Origin: Zygnema cylindricum
Taxonomy: Eukaryota; Streptophyta; Zygnematophyceae; Zygnematales; Zygnemataceae
NCBI GenBank assembly: GCA_037447655.1
Contig: JBBHKE010002469.1
Coordinates: forward strand, 277,820 to 341,819
Length of the DNA stretch: 64,000 bases
Direction of reading: 5' to 3'
This document shows, in pieces, positions 48,192 to 60,331 of this stretch; the first letter of the stretch is position 1, and each line of letters starts with the position of its first letter. The notes under the pieces were generated by a model that was given only the letters and a program-made list of their open reading frames with translations, made no database searches and was not told the origin of the DNA. Both the position numbers and the translations under genes were made by a program.

Positions 48192-49640
48192 CCTCTCTAT
48201 CTTACGCGGACTTTACCACCACCGTCTTCTTTTGTCTTCCCTTGAAGGATTTTGACGTCAAACTTTTGGGTGTGGTTCATCACTTCGTTGATCATGGGAT
48301 TTTTTATCGTCCGGAGGGGTCACTCGCTCGTCAACAAGTCAACCTCCGTATTTCCAACGGCGGTTTAGGTTTGATTTCCGTGGCCAACGTTGCGCCAACC
48401 GCGTATTTGGGTAGTTGGGCTTTGGTGGTTCATACTATCACTTCTCGTTTCATTGTGGATGATGTCCCAATTCTAGCACAAGTTGTCTAGACGGGCTATT
48501 TCTATTTACCAAGCTCTCCTTTTCAGCTCGTGCGACTCCCCGCGGAGGGCTATTTCCATTTCACCAAGCTCTCCTTTCTGCTCGTGCGCTGCTACCCCCG
48601 GACGCTCGACACCAAGTTCCACCTTTTCCTTCTCTCATGGCCGACACTAACTTCCAACTTCAACAACGCATATATGAGCAAGTAGCCGCCGCTGATTTTG
48701 CAAACCTCTTGGAGGCGCTACCTTCTGCTTAAGCGCGTGCTCGTTTACGTTCGTGTTCTGGGCCTGGGGCTGCCGCTGATTTTGCAAACCACTTGGAGGC
48801 ACTACCTTCTGCTCACGCGCGTGCTCGTTTATGTTCGTATTTTGGGCCTGGGGCTGGTGCGTGGCTACAAGCGACACCAACTTTTTCGACACTTCGTCTA
48901 TCGTTTGACCTATTAACTTTTGCTCTACCCTTGCGGTTGGGTTTGCCTCACCCTCCGCTTTTGGGGGGGGCTGGATGCGTTTGTAACCAACCCATTGATG
49001 CTGAGGGAATCCATTTGTTTCGTTCCTCGCATGGGAGGGAACGAACTGCCGCGTATGATTTGGCGCGAGATGTCACAGCTACCATTAGCGCCGAGGCGGG
49101 CTACACCGTCAAACGTGAGGTTTCCAATATACTTTTCACCTCAAGCCCAATCCAAGGGTTCTCGGATCCCTCGGGTTGACTTGGTTTTCCTTCATGTCGT
49201 TGGGAGGACGCTTGGCAATGTGGTCCCCACAGATCTGACTGGGACACACATTTTATCTCGTGCGGCTTCGAATTCAGGTGTGGCGGCTTATGATGCAGCG
49301 ACTACAAAGGAAAGAGACTACACTCACCGAGACCTATCGGGACAGTTTGTCCCATTTGCAGAGGAATTTTTTTTAGCTTTGGACAAGTTCTTCGGTGACT
49401 TCCTTCGCCAGTGTGCGCAAAAAATGTTCGAATCCCGGGGTCTAGGGGTCCTCCTTTGAGTCTTTTGGTTGCGTTCTACCGTCAACGTGTCTCACTTGCA
49501 CTTCAACTCTCCTTCGACAAAACACGCTAGCTGAAGACCGGTTAGGTCTTCTAAACCTTCCGCCAAGGGACTTGGTTCCCAACCACGATCGCCGTGGTTG
49601 TGGACCTAAGTATTTCTATGGATACTCTAGTCTAGGTTTT
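48192..49640 (+). mobile_element. Non-LTR-retrotransposon-like unit B, decayed
   Basis: About 85-90% similar to 36973-38460. Better preserved at the start: VNLRISNGGLGLISVANV and TAYLGSWALV, typical of the RT thumb region. The knuckle-nuclease region is at 48793-49459, broken by frameshifts, and a partial internal duplication lies near 48480-48560. Originally contiguous with the segment at 41254-42683, now separated by Copia-1. Confidence 0.65.
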
Positions 49641-50524
49641 TTTTCATTTTGTAAGAGGTTTAAGTCTGTAATTGTTTCTTTTTTTCTTTGCTATTATTAG
49701 TATTGTTCTGTTTTGTTTCAGCTTTTTAGGCCTAGATTACTTTCTTGTGACTCTTGTAGTCTCTAAACATTTTTTTTTCAGTTTTACCACTTTTTTACTC
49801 ATATGGTTTTCCCATCGCAAATTTTGCAGTAAAGATTTTCCTAATTATGTGAAAGTATAGTACTGTGAAAGTGTGGTGTATCGAAAAGAAATTTATAGCG
49901 ATAAAACCGATACCAATAGTTATCGGTAATCGAATGGTGAAGGGTCCCAATATATCGCTCAAAAGCCAACAAATTATTTATCGACGAGAAGTGGATAATA
50001 ATATAGTACGCTATTTAATATAACTTTATAATATACTAGTATTATATTTTCACTGTATATAGCGTGGTATGCCACGCATGACAACCCGTTCCGTAACATG
50101 TATAACGACAAAACGAAATTTCAGTAAAATGTGATAAACCGTACTGATGTAAGGTGTGAAACTTGCAACTATCGGCAATAGTTATCGGTAACGGTGTTGT
50201 AGCAATAAAAAACAGATACTATCCCGAAAATGTCGGTGCTGATATATCGTGCCAATATATCCATTATCGGCAAGCCAGAAAAAAGTACATATCAATTATC
50301 GGCAAAACTCTGCCAATACACAACACCAGTGAAAACCATCCCCTCACCGTGTGGGCACTCACAAACTTTGTCTTAGGGTTTTGCCCTATGTAATTGTAAA
50401 TACCAAACTTACTTTGTATTATATTGAAGATTCTCCATACACGGTTTTTAAGTGTCCCAATGTGTAATAACGAAATTGTTACTTTTCGAAATGACGATTT
50501 TATACGTCGACAATGCTTTTGACA
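49641..50524 (+). mobile_element. 3' tail of LINE-like unit B with embedded hAT MITE
   Basis: Same order as 38461-39490: T-rich tail, hAT-type MITE about 49866-50323, then the GTGAAAACCATCCCC tail to about 50524. Confidence 0.7.
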
Positions 50525-50625
50525 GTTGTCTAATATATCGCTCTGAGGCGAACAAATTCTTTATCGACAATAAGTGAAAAATAATATAGTACGCTACATA
50601 ATATAACTTTATAATAGTTGTAAAG
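50525..50625 (+). mobile_element. Left part of a third LINE-tail/hAT MITE copy, split by Copia-2
   Basis: Matches the 5' portion of the MITE (ATATATCGCTCTGAGGC to ACTTTATAATA). The sequence resumes at 55608 on the other side of Copia-2 (TTACTAATATTTTATTTTCAC). Confidence 0.75.
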
Positions 50626-51546
50626 AGGTAATTAATAGTTTGGCCTATTAGGAGGCCATGGGTTTTTAGGTGGTGGAGGAGATGGATTGACCGGTTCTCT
50701 GTGAGGAGGTTTGGAACGCTCATGGGCGTCCCACCACGATGTCTGCATCTCATACTCTACCGCGTATTGAGCCGCTTGCTCAAAGGTGAATTTCAATCCA
50801 TTGCGTAGGTCCTTATTTGAACCTGGGTCTGAAAACCTATATATATTCATACATTTTAACCAATAAGGAGTTATCAAAACGATACACCTGACGGGTTTCA
50901 AAGATATATAAACATTAACGCAACAACTAATTAACAGCAGACTAACCAAAAGGAGCAATTCATGCATGTACGCGAATCTGAACCGTGTAAAATATGTTTT
51001 GATTGGGCGGCCGACATTATAGCCGCCACGCGAAGTGAGCTTTTGGCGGCATACGGAGATAGCGTCACGGGGTGCCACGTGGTGCCACATTATTTGATAC
51101 CGGAGAAGATGGGAGGAGGAACCATGGCTTCCCATTTGATATCTGTCACCTTTTAGACCTTGTCATACAATGGTCATACAATAAGTACATCGCCCATTGT
51201 ACCTTCTTGTACTATATAGTGTTCCTATTGGACTAGGGTTTAGTAGTAGGTAGTCGTGAGTAGGCAGACCAAGACTTAGTAATATTTAGGTACCTCTCTC
51301 TAAGAGAGCTTGTAACTATAAAGGTCATCTTTGACCAGCTATAACTTACTGCTCAAGGGAGCAAATTCAGTGATTCTTTTTGCGTTTGACTCACGGGAGT
51401 CTTGTCCTCACACGGGTGAGGGTGGTCAAAATAATTTTGTGCCTGGGTGGCGCTTATTCAGTGTGAAAGTGGAAGGGGCAAATATTATCCTAGAGGCTTT
51501 ACATAGGCTGCTCATTCTGTGGGTCAATGGAGACCACAGAATTTCA
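50626..51546 (+). repeat. Copia-2 5' LTR, chimeric
   Basis: About 920 bp, ends GACCACAGAATTTCA, and its last two thirds match the 3' LTR closely. The left quarter is replaced by an antisense gag fragment (50806-50635: GLKFTFEQAAQYAVEYEM, WWDAHERSK) related to the LTR element at 61616-62200. The gag ATG is at 51527, inside the LTR. Confidence 0.85.
50635..50806 (-). pseudogene. Fragment of a zinc-knuckle-type gag from another retroelement family
   Basis: Minus strand GLKFTFEQAAQYAVEYEM and WDAHERSKPP...KNPWP align with GLKFTFEQAAECAVRYEM and WDAHERPK at 62040-62190. It sits inside the Copia-2 5' LTR, so it is an insertion or template-switch product. Confidence 0.75.
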
Positions 51547-53530
51547 TGTTATGGGCCCACCTTCTAGGGTGCCCATATTTGATGGATCATACTTTTTATA
51601 TTGGGAAATGATGATAGAGGGAGAACTATTTGAGAAGCATCTATGGGGCATAGTGTCTGGACAAATTCGATGCCCACCTCCACCTGGGTTTGGAGGGACA
51701 CGTTTTTCTGGCACCTCCGCCTCTACAGTTGGTAGAACAGCTGCCACCATCACCGAGGATGAAGATGAGGAAGGAGAGGAGATTGTCATGGAAGGAGAAA
51801 AGGGAGGAGTTGCAACTCTAGTGACACCATTGCCGAAGGCGATACCGGCAGCAGTACCACCAGCAACAACGACAAGGGTTCAGACCGAAAGATCAGAGTA
51901 TGAAAAATGGAACTACAAAGACAAGGTTGCTGAGCTCTAAATTGTTAAAAGTGTAGCAAAGGGCATTGCCATTCCTTTTATGCATGTCAAATCTTCATCT
52001 CAGATTTGGATATCACTAGTTAACAAATATAAGAGTGGATCATTGCAACAACAACAGTTGGCGAAAAATAAGATTACAGCTTATACTTATAAAGGAGGAA
52101 GTATGAATAATTATTGCAATGATTTATGAGCATTATTTGGAGAGTTAGAGAGTGCAGGTAACTCATGGTCTGAGAGACAAAGAGTGAACACATTAATGAT
52201 GAAACTTCCTGAAGAGTATGAGAATATCATTAACCGATTGCAGGACATAGGAGATAGCAATTGGAATTGGGATGACACTGTGGGAATGATTTTAGTGAAA
52301 GAAAGCACCATAGAGCTTAGGAAAGGGAGTCCAAGTGTTCAAGCATTGTCTACAGGAGCTGATTGGCGGAAGCGTGATGAGGAGAGAGGGAAAGATCCTT
52401 ATCGAAACTTTGGTGGAAAAGGACAAGGAGGTGGCAGATTTGATAGACACGGGAGAGGAACTTCTCGAGGAGGATTATGTCACTTCTGCAAGAAACAGGG
52501 ACACTATATGGCAAATTGTGTCAGACTTGCAGATCTTCGACTGAAAGATGGTCAAAGAACCTCAAAGGACGGAGGAAAAAAAAATGCTTTCCTGACTCAA
52601 GTTTTTGATGAGGAAGTGGAAGAAAAAACTGAACAAGAAGAGGAGTTTGAGGAGCTTCTCCTTAATCCGAAAAACACTGAAAAGCATGTCGACATTCCAC
52701 GGAGACAAAAGTGTGCTTTCGGAGAGAAGGAAGATGGAGAAAAAGGAAAATCTGCAGATCTACCAAAGGAGGAGGAAAGGACAACATCCGAGGCAACGCC
52801 ACAATACGAAGTGGAAACTGATGAGGGTTTTGATGAGACACCGGAATTGGAAGATAGGGGAGCTAAAAATCTTCCTAAACGAAACCCAAGGATGCCTTCT
52901 ATACCCGCTTCCGATTCTGAAAGGGGAAGAAGAAGTAGTAAACAACTTCAAGAAAGACAAGTAAATAACCAACTCACAAAGATATCTCACCCGAATGAAC
53001 CTCAGACATACTTAGAGGCCATAAACACCCCAAAAAGTAGCCTGTGGATCACAACTATAAATGAAGAAATGGCCTCTATCATGGAAGCCAATACATGGGA
53101 GTTGGTAGATTGTCCACCGGACCGAAAACAGATCGGATGTAAGTGGGTTTTTAAACTTAAATTAAACCTTGATAATACCATTGAGAGGTACAAAGCTAAG
53201 TTAGTTGGAAAAGGTTATACTCAAAAAGAGGGGATAGACTACGAAGAAACCTTTGCACCTCTAGTCAGATTTCCTTCTGTTAGAATCCTTTTAAGTATAG
53301 CCGCAGCGAAGGATATGGAAATCCACCAGATGGATATTAAAACGGCCTTTTTGGACGGAGAGTTGGAAGAAGAAATTTACATGAGGAAACCGGAAGGATT
53401 CGTGGAAAGTGGGGAAAAAAGCAAGGTTTTTAAACTGATAAAATCACTCTATGGGCTTAAGCAAGCCCCGCGACAATGGAATATAAAACTAGACATTTTT
53501 TTTGACCGGTTTGGGGTATATCTAAATTAG
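51527..53530 (+). pseudogene. Copia-2 gag fused to reverse transcriptase (protease/integrase deleted)
   Basis: Gag starts METTEFHVMGPPS and stops at 51938-51940. The second frame, 52184-53530 (448 residues), has the Gag C-terminal part, an Arg/Gly-rich stretch, a zinc knuckle (CHFCKKQGHYMANC), an acidic linker of about 150 residues, then RT: CKWVFKLKLNLDNTIERY, KGYTQKEGIDYEETFAPLV, HQMDIKTAFLDGEL, SLYGLKQAPRQWN. No protease DSGA and no integrase HHCC or DDE signatures lie between them. A frameshift ends this frame at 53530. Confidence 0.88.
51548..51559 (+). other. Copia-2 primer binding site (initiator tRNA-Met anticodon arm)
   Basis: GTTATGGGCCCA lies one base after the LTR end, identical to the Copia-1 site and in the gag frame (HVMGPP). 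Confidence 0.82.
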
Positions 53531-54710
53531 TTCAGATCACTCTATATATTTATTTGAGGATGAGAATGGAGTGATATTCATTGCTATATATGTGGATGAT
53601 TTGTTAGTCTTAAGCAAGTCCTTAGATAAAATTAACAAACAAAAACGGGATCTTAGAAGCACTTTTGAAATAAAAGATCTCGGCGAAGCAAAGTATATTT
53701 TGGGAATTCAGATGGAGAGAGATAGAGGGAATAAAATTATAAGACTCACTCAAAAAGAAGCAATCGGTAATATGCTAGAAAAATTTCAGATGGAAAAGGC
53801 AAACGGATGTACTACTCCTATGGATTTAAACAAAGTGTTTGGGGGGAGTGAAGAGAGAGGAATATTGATCATTAATGATGAGATGGATGAGATAGAAAAG
53901 AAAATTTATGGAAAAAATTCCTTATCGGCAAATTGTAGGCAGTTTAATTTATTTTATGAACTTTACCCCTCCAGATATAGTTGCAGCTGTAGGTGTCCTT
54001 AGTAGAAGTCTAAATGAACCAAGAAAGAGAGACTAAGAGGCTGCCAAAAGGGTGATGAGATATCTGGTGGGGACAAGGGAATTATGGTTGCATTTGGGAG
54101 GGGAGCACACTGACATCACCACCTAGAGTGATGCCAGTTATGGAGATGTGACTTTAAGGAGGTGTACGACTGGATATGTGTTGCAAATTGGATCCGGTGC
54201 ATGTTGTTGGAGTAGCAAGCAACAAAAAGTAGTTGCTCAGTCCACTATGGAGGCTGAATACATGGCTTCATGTGCTGCCACCAAAGAATTAATGTGGGTT
54301 AAATCTCTTCTTGAAGAACTTGGGTTCATGAAGTCTGGAACTCAAAATGTTTTTTGTGATAATCAAGCTTCTATCTCTATTGCAGCTAATCCGAAACATC
54401 ACTTCAAAGCTAAGCAAATGGATATTAGACTAAGCTTTGTCAGAGAGAAGGTTGAAAATAAAATTATTAAACTGGTTCATAAAACTGATAGAGCTATCTC
54501 TATTGCAGCTAATCCAAAACATCTCTTCAAAGCTAAGCAAATGGATATTAGACTAAGCTTTGTCAGAGAGAGATTGAAAATAAAATTATTAAACTGGTTC
54601 ATAAAACTGATAGAGAAATGATTGCAAACATGATGACAAAACCAGTGCCTTCCCTTAAAATGATTTATTCTAGAGAAAACTATGGATTAAAATTAAAAAG
54701 TGACTAGGAA
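53531..54710 (+). pseudogene. Copia-2 RT end and RNase H, broken
   Basis: 53571-54002 carries the catalytic YVDDLLV and DLGEAKYILGIQMERDR; RNase H follows with TTGYVLQIGSGACCWSS, TMEAEYMAS and FCDNQASISIAANPKHHF. Stops lie near 54034 and at 54124 (TAG where Trp is expected). About 125 bp at 54370-54620 are tandemly repeated, so NPKH-FKAKQMDIRLSF appears twice. Confidence 0.88.
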
Positions 54711-54720
54711 TTAAGAAGAG

Positions 54721-55607
54721 TGTTGAAATTAGGTAATTAATAGTTCACTTCTCTATTTTAGTTTTACTTTAAAAAAAGAGAGTGAGGATCAAAGGCAGGC
54801 CATGGCTGCCGCCATATTTAGAAAGTGGCAGATTTTGAAGTAGAGGATATTTTACTAAAATGTTGCCTAGTCCAGATTTGAACCTGGGTCTTAGCGTTCT
54901 ATATAGTCGTACGTCTTAAACCACTAACGCGTTATCGAAACGATTCACGTGATCGGTTTCAAAGATATATAAACATTAACGCAACAGCTAATTAACAGCA
55001 GACTAACCAAAAAGAGCAATTCATGCATGTACGCGAATCTGAACCGTGTAAAATATGTTTTGATCGGACGGCCGACATTATAGCCGCCACGCAAAGTGAG
55101 CTTTTGGCGGCATACGGAGATACCGTCACGCGGTGCCACGTGGCGCCACATTATTTGATATTGGAGAAGATGGGAGGAGGAACCATGGCTTCCGATTTGA
55201 TAGGTGTCACCTTGTAGACCTTATTGTACAATGGTCGTACAATAAGTACATCGCCCATTGTACCTTCTTGTGCTATATAGTGTTCCTATTGGACTAGGGT
55301 TTAGTAGTAGGTAGTCGTGAGTAGGCAGACCAAGACTTAGTAATATTTAGGTACCTCTCTCTAAGAGAGCTTGTAATTATAAAGGTCATCTTTGACCAGC
55401 TATAACTTACTGCTCACTGGAGCAAATTCAATGCTTCTTTTTGCGTTTGACTCAGGGGAGTCTTTTCCTGAGAGGGGTGAGAGTTGTCATAATACTTTTG
55501 TGCCTGGGTGGCGCTTATTCATTGGGAAAGTGGAAGGGGCAAATATTATCCTAGAGGCTATACATAGGCTGCTCATTCTGTGGGTCAATGGAGACCACAT
55601 AATTTCA
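54721..55607 (+). repeat. Copia-2 3' LTR with antisense SINE
   Basis: 887 bp, TGTTGAAATT...AATTTCA. The 5' quarter contains the tRNA-derived SINE; the rest matches the 5' LTR. Confidence 0.9.
54745..54950 (-). mobile_element. tRNA-derived SINE inside Copia-2 3' LTR
   Basis: Minus strand: A-box-like GCGTTAGTGGTTTAAGACG, B box GGTTCAAATCT, then the body motif GGCAGCCATGGC (54799-54810) and a terminal T/A-rich stretch. Antisense to the LTR, in the same relative orientation as in Copia-3. Confidence 0.65.
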
Positions 55608-56290
55608 TTTACTAATATTTTATTTTCACTACATATAGCGTGGTATCCCACGCATGACAACTTGTTTCGTAATCTGTATAACGGCAGAATGGAATTTCAA
55701 TAAAATATTATAAACCGTACAGATGTAAGGAATGAGCCGTGCAATTATCGCCTATAGTTATCGGTAACGGTGTTATAGCAACAAAAAACAGATATTATCG
55801 CGATAATGTCGGTGACGATATATCGTGCCAATATATCCATTATCGGCAAGCCTGAAAGAAATACATATCAATTATCGGCAAAACTCTGCCGATAGACAAC
55901 ACTAGTGAAAACCATCCCCTCACTGTGTGGGCACTCACAAACTTTGTCGTAGGATTTTGCCCTATATTATTGTAAATAGCAAACTTACTTTGTATTATAC
56001 TGAAGATTCTCCATTCACGGTTTTTAAGTGTCCCAATATATAACAACGAAATCGTTACTTTCGTCACTGACGATTTTACACGTCTACAATGCTTTTGACG
56101 GTTGTCTACGTCTACAATCTGTCTTGGCGCACCATATTTTTTTTACCTTTTTGGAATGTCGCAAAACAAATTGTATTTTTTTTTTAAGTTTTAGTACGCT
56201 GCAAAACAAATCGTAGTTTTTTAAACATTTTAGTACATCGCATGTCTCAGCGCGACATCGTAAAAGTACAACCTTCAAACCATGGCTGAA
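55608..56290 (+). mobile_element. Right part of the hAT MITE / LINE tail split by Copia-2
   Basis: Continues the MITE (with ATTATCGCGATAAT near 55796) to about 55907, then the GTGAAAACCATCCCC tail and the CTTGGCGCACCATATTTTTTTTACC stretch shared with 39365-39400. Ends near CAACCTTCAAACCATGGC. Confidence 0.75.
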
Positions 56291-56339
56291 TAATATGCTT
56301 TTGCGTTTGCCTCTTCTATCCGGTCGCCATGAATGGACA

Positions 56340-56410
56340 TAAAGTTCCTTTTCTTTTCCTTTTATTTTTATCTAAGATAGACCTTTTAAAATACATTATT
56401 TTAACAGTTA
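56340..56410 (-). repeat. Fragment of a Copia-3-type LTR edge
   Basis: TTCCTTTTATTTTTATC-AAGATAGACCTT...AAAATACATTATTT matches 40545-40596, the start of the Copia-3 LTR in the minus orientation. Confidence 0.6.
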
Positions 56411-58994
56411 TGTTCTTCCCATTGTGACTTGTTTCGCGCGAATGCGGTCGGCCCGAGTTCTTACCTCCATTGGTATTGCGAAGTAGGGGTGTTTGGAGTG
56501 AAGGAGAGGCAGGGTGAACAAGGTGAGAGATGCGCGAATTGCAATGGCTCCTTAGCAATTTTTTCATTTTGTTGTGGAATGGCGTTGCAACCTTAAGCCC
56601 TGTTTAAGAAAAAAATCGTACAATATGGAAAAGGACAAAAAGAAACAACCATTTATCTTTTTTTCTTCGTCAAAAACTTTTGAAAACTTTTGACACGTGC
56701 GAATATATTTTTATATTTGTGGAAACGATGTTGCTTTATTTAAAACACATCGCCACATCCCCGATGTGTTTTAAGATAATTTTGTAGATGACGTGACTTT
56801 GGTTTAAAGACATAAGAGGACATCTTTTCGCACATCGTAAAATCGAAGATGACGCAAATTGTATTTTGCATTTTTGGGAATTCTGTGTACGATTGTAACT
56901 TTAGCATTACGACGCAAAAATACCCTATTGAGCCACATGGGACAACACCCTTTGACCCTTATCTCAAACCCTCCCCTTTATCAACCACCATTTGCAATTT
57001 AATCAACCCCTCCCCTATTCCATCCACCTTTGATTCCCCCCACCTTTGGCAATTCTTTAACCCGATAGCACTGGCGTCCCCTGAAATGTAACAATTCCCT
57101 CTTCTACCATTGCTTCCACCCCTTAACCTTTGATCTTTCTTGTTTCTTTTATACTAGTAGACTAATTCGCAAATGCTATTTTGTTATAGGCGTTAATCAT
57201 GACACGTCAAAGTGTGTCCAAATAACATTTTTACTCCTTATACTTCACAAAATTGGTATATTACACTCAATCCCCTTATTCATCCTCTCCGAACTATTGG
57301 TGTTTTGTTCACAATATAATCGTTTTGGGGTGCAACCGCTTAGGTTACCTTGGACCGTGACCCTTCTCATATATTTAGTATCGCCTATGATAAGATGATC
57401 AAGTTGCATTTAGCTACCAACTCGCCCTTTTGACAAACGACTTCATCAATAAGGCTACATGACGCCTCTTTTCGTCTTCCTCCTTCCTCTCCTTAGTTAT
57501 ACCACTGTTACACGTGAGACACGATTGAAGTGTCAACATTTTTCACGTTATGATTTGGAAATTCTTCAACAATAGTATATGAATAAAGTACTTGTTAAAT
57601 CTACGCCCCGTCTTAGACATCAAACTCCCCTTTGTCGATGTACGCCGACTTAGTGTAGGGTTGTGGCGAACAATCTCGTCTTATTTGAACACTTCCATCT
57701 TTCAAGCCATCACCAACCACAAGGGCAACAATTTATGCCCTGCACTTATAACAACACTTCGCACCCAAGGAATTTGTGATTTTTAATTGAATATCATAAC
57801 CCTTTTAAACCTTCCATTTTGATTGAGGGACTTCGTTAACATTTTGGTTCACCCAATCCATTTCTCACATTTGGAGGACCATAAATAATGATGTGTGAAT
57901 GTTTATGATATATTTCTCCATCAAAAGTCTAGTACAAGATTTTTAATTGTTATTTGACATGTCTCTTAAAATGGCTGGTGGGGAGGTTTTAAGTCGGTTA
58001 TCCATGATTCAGGTACAATTTTTAACTTCCCCCTAAGTTTAGTTGTCTTCGAAATTGATATTTTTAATGTTTTTCAGGGTGGTGATTGTAATTTTTTAGT
58101 TCATGAGCTCGGACATACCTTGTCTCGAGTCACGATCAATCGAAATTCATTGTCCTTTCCGAAATTCAAAACTTTGGTTTTTACGAGGATGTCCCGATTT
58201 TAAGTACCCCCATTGAAACCCCTTACTTCATCAAAGATGCTTTGCTCGTGACCTAACTTACAACAAGGACCCTTTGGGACTTTTTTTATTACAAGTACCA
58301 TTTTATATCTTGAATTGTTGTTTTGTGCAACACCCAATTTAAATAACATTTACTTCCAACCTCTCTTTTTATGTCCCCTCTTCAAATTATAATAATCCTC
58401 TCTCTACATATGTACATTAGCTTATCGACCATAATATTTTTTCCTCAAAAATATTATTACATTACACAAGCTGCCAAACCTTTTTTTTGGGTTTTCGATT
58501 TGACTCATATGCCCACTATATCACGGACAATTTACGTAGGGAGTTGGCCTCTCGTTGCATATCCACTTTACATATTTTGATGTTAGACACCACTATTTTG
58601 GCCCTTGTAGTCTATAAAGTTAACGAATAATTAATATACCTGGATAACTTTTATCATTTGCTCATTTACTTTTCCAAGTAACGCAAAGTATGAAGTTCTC
58701 TTGCTTTATACCCCTGTCTCTAGAAGGTCGTCATGTATGCAACAACTTGTTATTGATGTCATGCCGTAAGACGTGAGCCGCTATTGTGATTAAATCGTGT
58801 ACTAATTGAAGTTTCGGTGACATGACAGATACATACCCGAGAGTACAACTAGAGATTTGTACGGGACAAAAGTCGAAATATACTCTCGTACGACACCACA
58901 GGAACACGATGTGAAATCAGCGTGGAACTGGACCACGGTACGGCATCAGACGTCAGAAATTCAAACGGCTACTAACCTGACAGGAGTCTGAAGT
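56411..58994. other. Region without a supported gene
   Basis: Low-complexity C/T-rich patches and several open frames of 60-80 codons (for example 57592-57786), none with a recognisable signature. It could be very old transposon debris; I see nothing I can name. Confidence 0.5.
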
Positions 58995-59266
58995 CATGAA
59001 CCCTTGGAGGTTCATGCATCATTTTTTCTTAGCTTAGGGAGGGTTTTCATCCTCGAGGTGTAGATGTAAGGCAATCTGAGGCGGCCACGCAACGGTCGTC
59101 TCTTGAAACTAGCAGCGTTTTAACAGAATTCATGAACCCTTGGAGGTTCATGCATCATTTTTTCTTAGCTTAGGGAGGGTTTTCATCGTCGAGGTGTAGA
59201 TGTAACGCAATCTGAGGCGGCCACGCAGCGGTCGTCTCTTGAAACAGGCAGCATTTTAACATAAAA
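58995..59266 (+). repeat. 135-bp tandem duplication
   Basis: Two direct units (58995-59130, 59131-59266) starting CATGAACCCTTGGAGGTTCA, itself an imperfect palindrome, and sharing GAGGCGGCCACGCA. Only a few differences. Confidence 0.9.
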
Positions 59267-59438
59267 ACCTGCCTGCTCAAAGACATGTAGGAATTAGTGT
59301 AGCCGTACGGATTAGTGAAAGCATAGGATAAATGCCATTTGGCGAGATAGTAACTTTTGCAAATTAAGTACTGGAATCCAACATTGGAAGGTTGTCGTTT
59401 TCTGAAAAGCATTATTCTCGGGATTTGTCGAACTCTAC

Positions 59439-60331
59439 TGTTAGGGTTTCACCTAAATATTTAGTGACCGACTAGTTTTTGAGTTAGGGTTTTTCCTTTT
59501 TCAGACCCATAGTTTCATGCTAGTAATTGTCTTTGAGCTTCTCCTTTCCTTTGTATTAAGACCTTACCTAATCTACCGGCGCAAGCCAGCCTGCAAGGTT
59601 TCCCTCCAGACTGTGTTCTACTTGTCGTGGTGAACGAATTGTGTTGTGCGGATTTTGATGTTTTCTTGCTGTCAGAGCGCTGACTTGGCGGTCTGGTTCC
59701 AGTCCTGTCCGGCTTTGTGGGAATACCGGCTATCTCGGCTCCTTCAACCGGTTAGGGAAGGGTTCAGGTCCGCTAGTTGGACTCGTGTAGGGAATGTTAA
59801 AAGACTTCAGAGCCTAGTGGCTAATGTCGCAAATATTCCCGTACTTAATTTGTTTTTTATTTCTAATTTTCTATATTCCTGGTGTTAATTAGTTTATTTA
59901 TTTCTAGTTTATTTTAATTTGCTTCATTTCTATTTTTTGTCATTATTGGTGTCAATTGCTTTCTTTCCATCTAGTTATTGTAATTTGTCTTCTTTTCAGT
60001 CTAGTGCTTTTCGTTGGATTGCTTTGATCTGTTTTTATTTTCGATCTTTAGGGTTTCGTTGCTAGTGTGCTTGGAGTTAGATATTTCCGATTTTATCTGG
60101 ACATCCGGTATAGTTTCCTCTTTTTGTCTACCTACCGGGTTAACTCACTCAGAAAACATAGCAAACCTAAAAACTTATAAAAAAAAAATCCATATTCAAA
60201 ATCAAGAAAAAAAAAACAAATATATATACATTTAAATATATAAATTAGCTTGCACGAATTATCACATAAAATTATAACTGCTTTAATAGTTGGGTAGAGC
60301 GTGGCTTAAAGCTGATACGCGTACCCTAACA
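59439..60331 (+). repeat. 5' LTR of the Gag-protease retroelement
   Basis: 893 bp with perfect short inverted ends TGTTAGGGT and ACCCTAACA. A primer-site-like TGGTATTTTGAGC lies 15 bp downstream (60347), resembling the standard initiator tRNA-Met 3'-end site TGGTATCAGAGC. The matching 3' LTR is not in the window. Confidence 0.8.

Larger units (their letters stand above)
50626..55607 (+). mobile_element. Copia-2: Ty1/copia element lacking protease and integrase
   Basis: LTRs about 50626-51546 and 54721-55607, gag, RT and RNase H in between. It is inserted into a hAT MITE whose halves flank it. A clean target duplication is not visible after mutation. Confidence 0.9.

Noticed and set aside
50962-51156. 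Small frames such as 50962-51156 and 55023-55217
   Set aside because: They lie in LTR sequence and are conserved only as LTR copies.
57592-57786. 64-codon frame in the right intergenic region
   Set aside because: No recognisable family, no splice partners; not distinguishable from chance.
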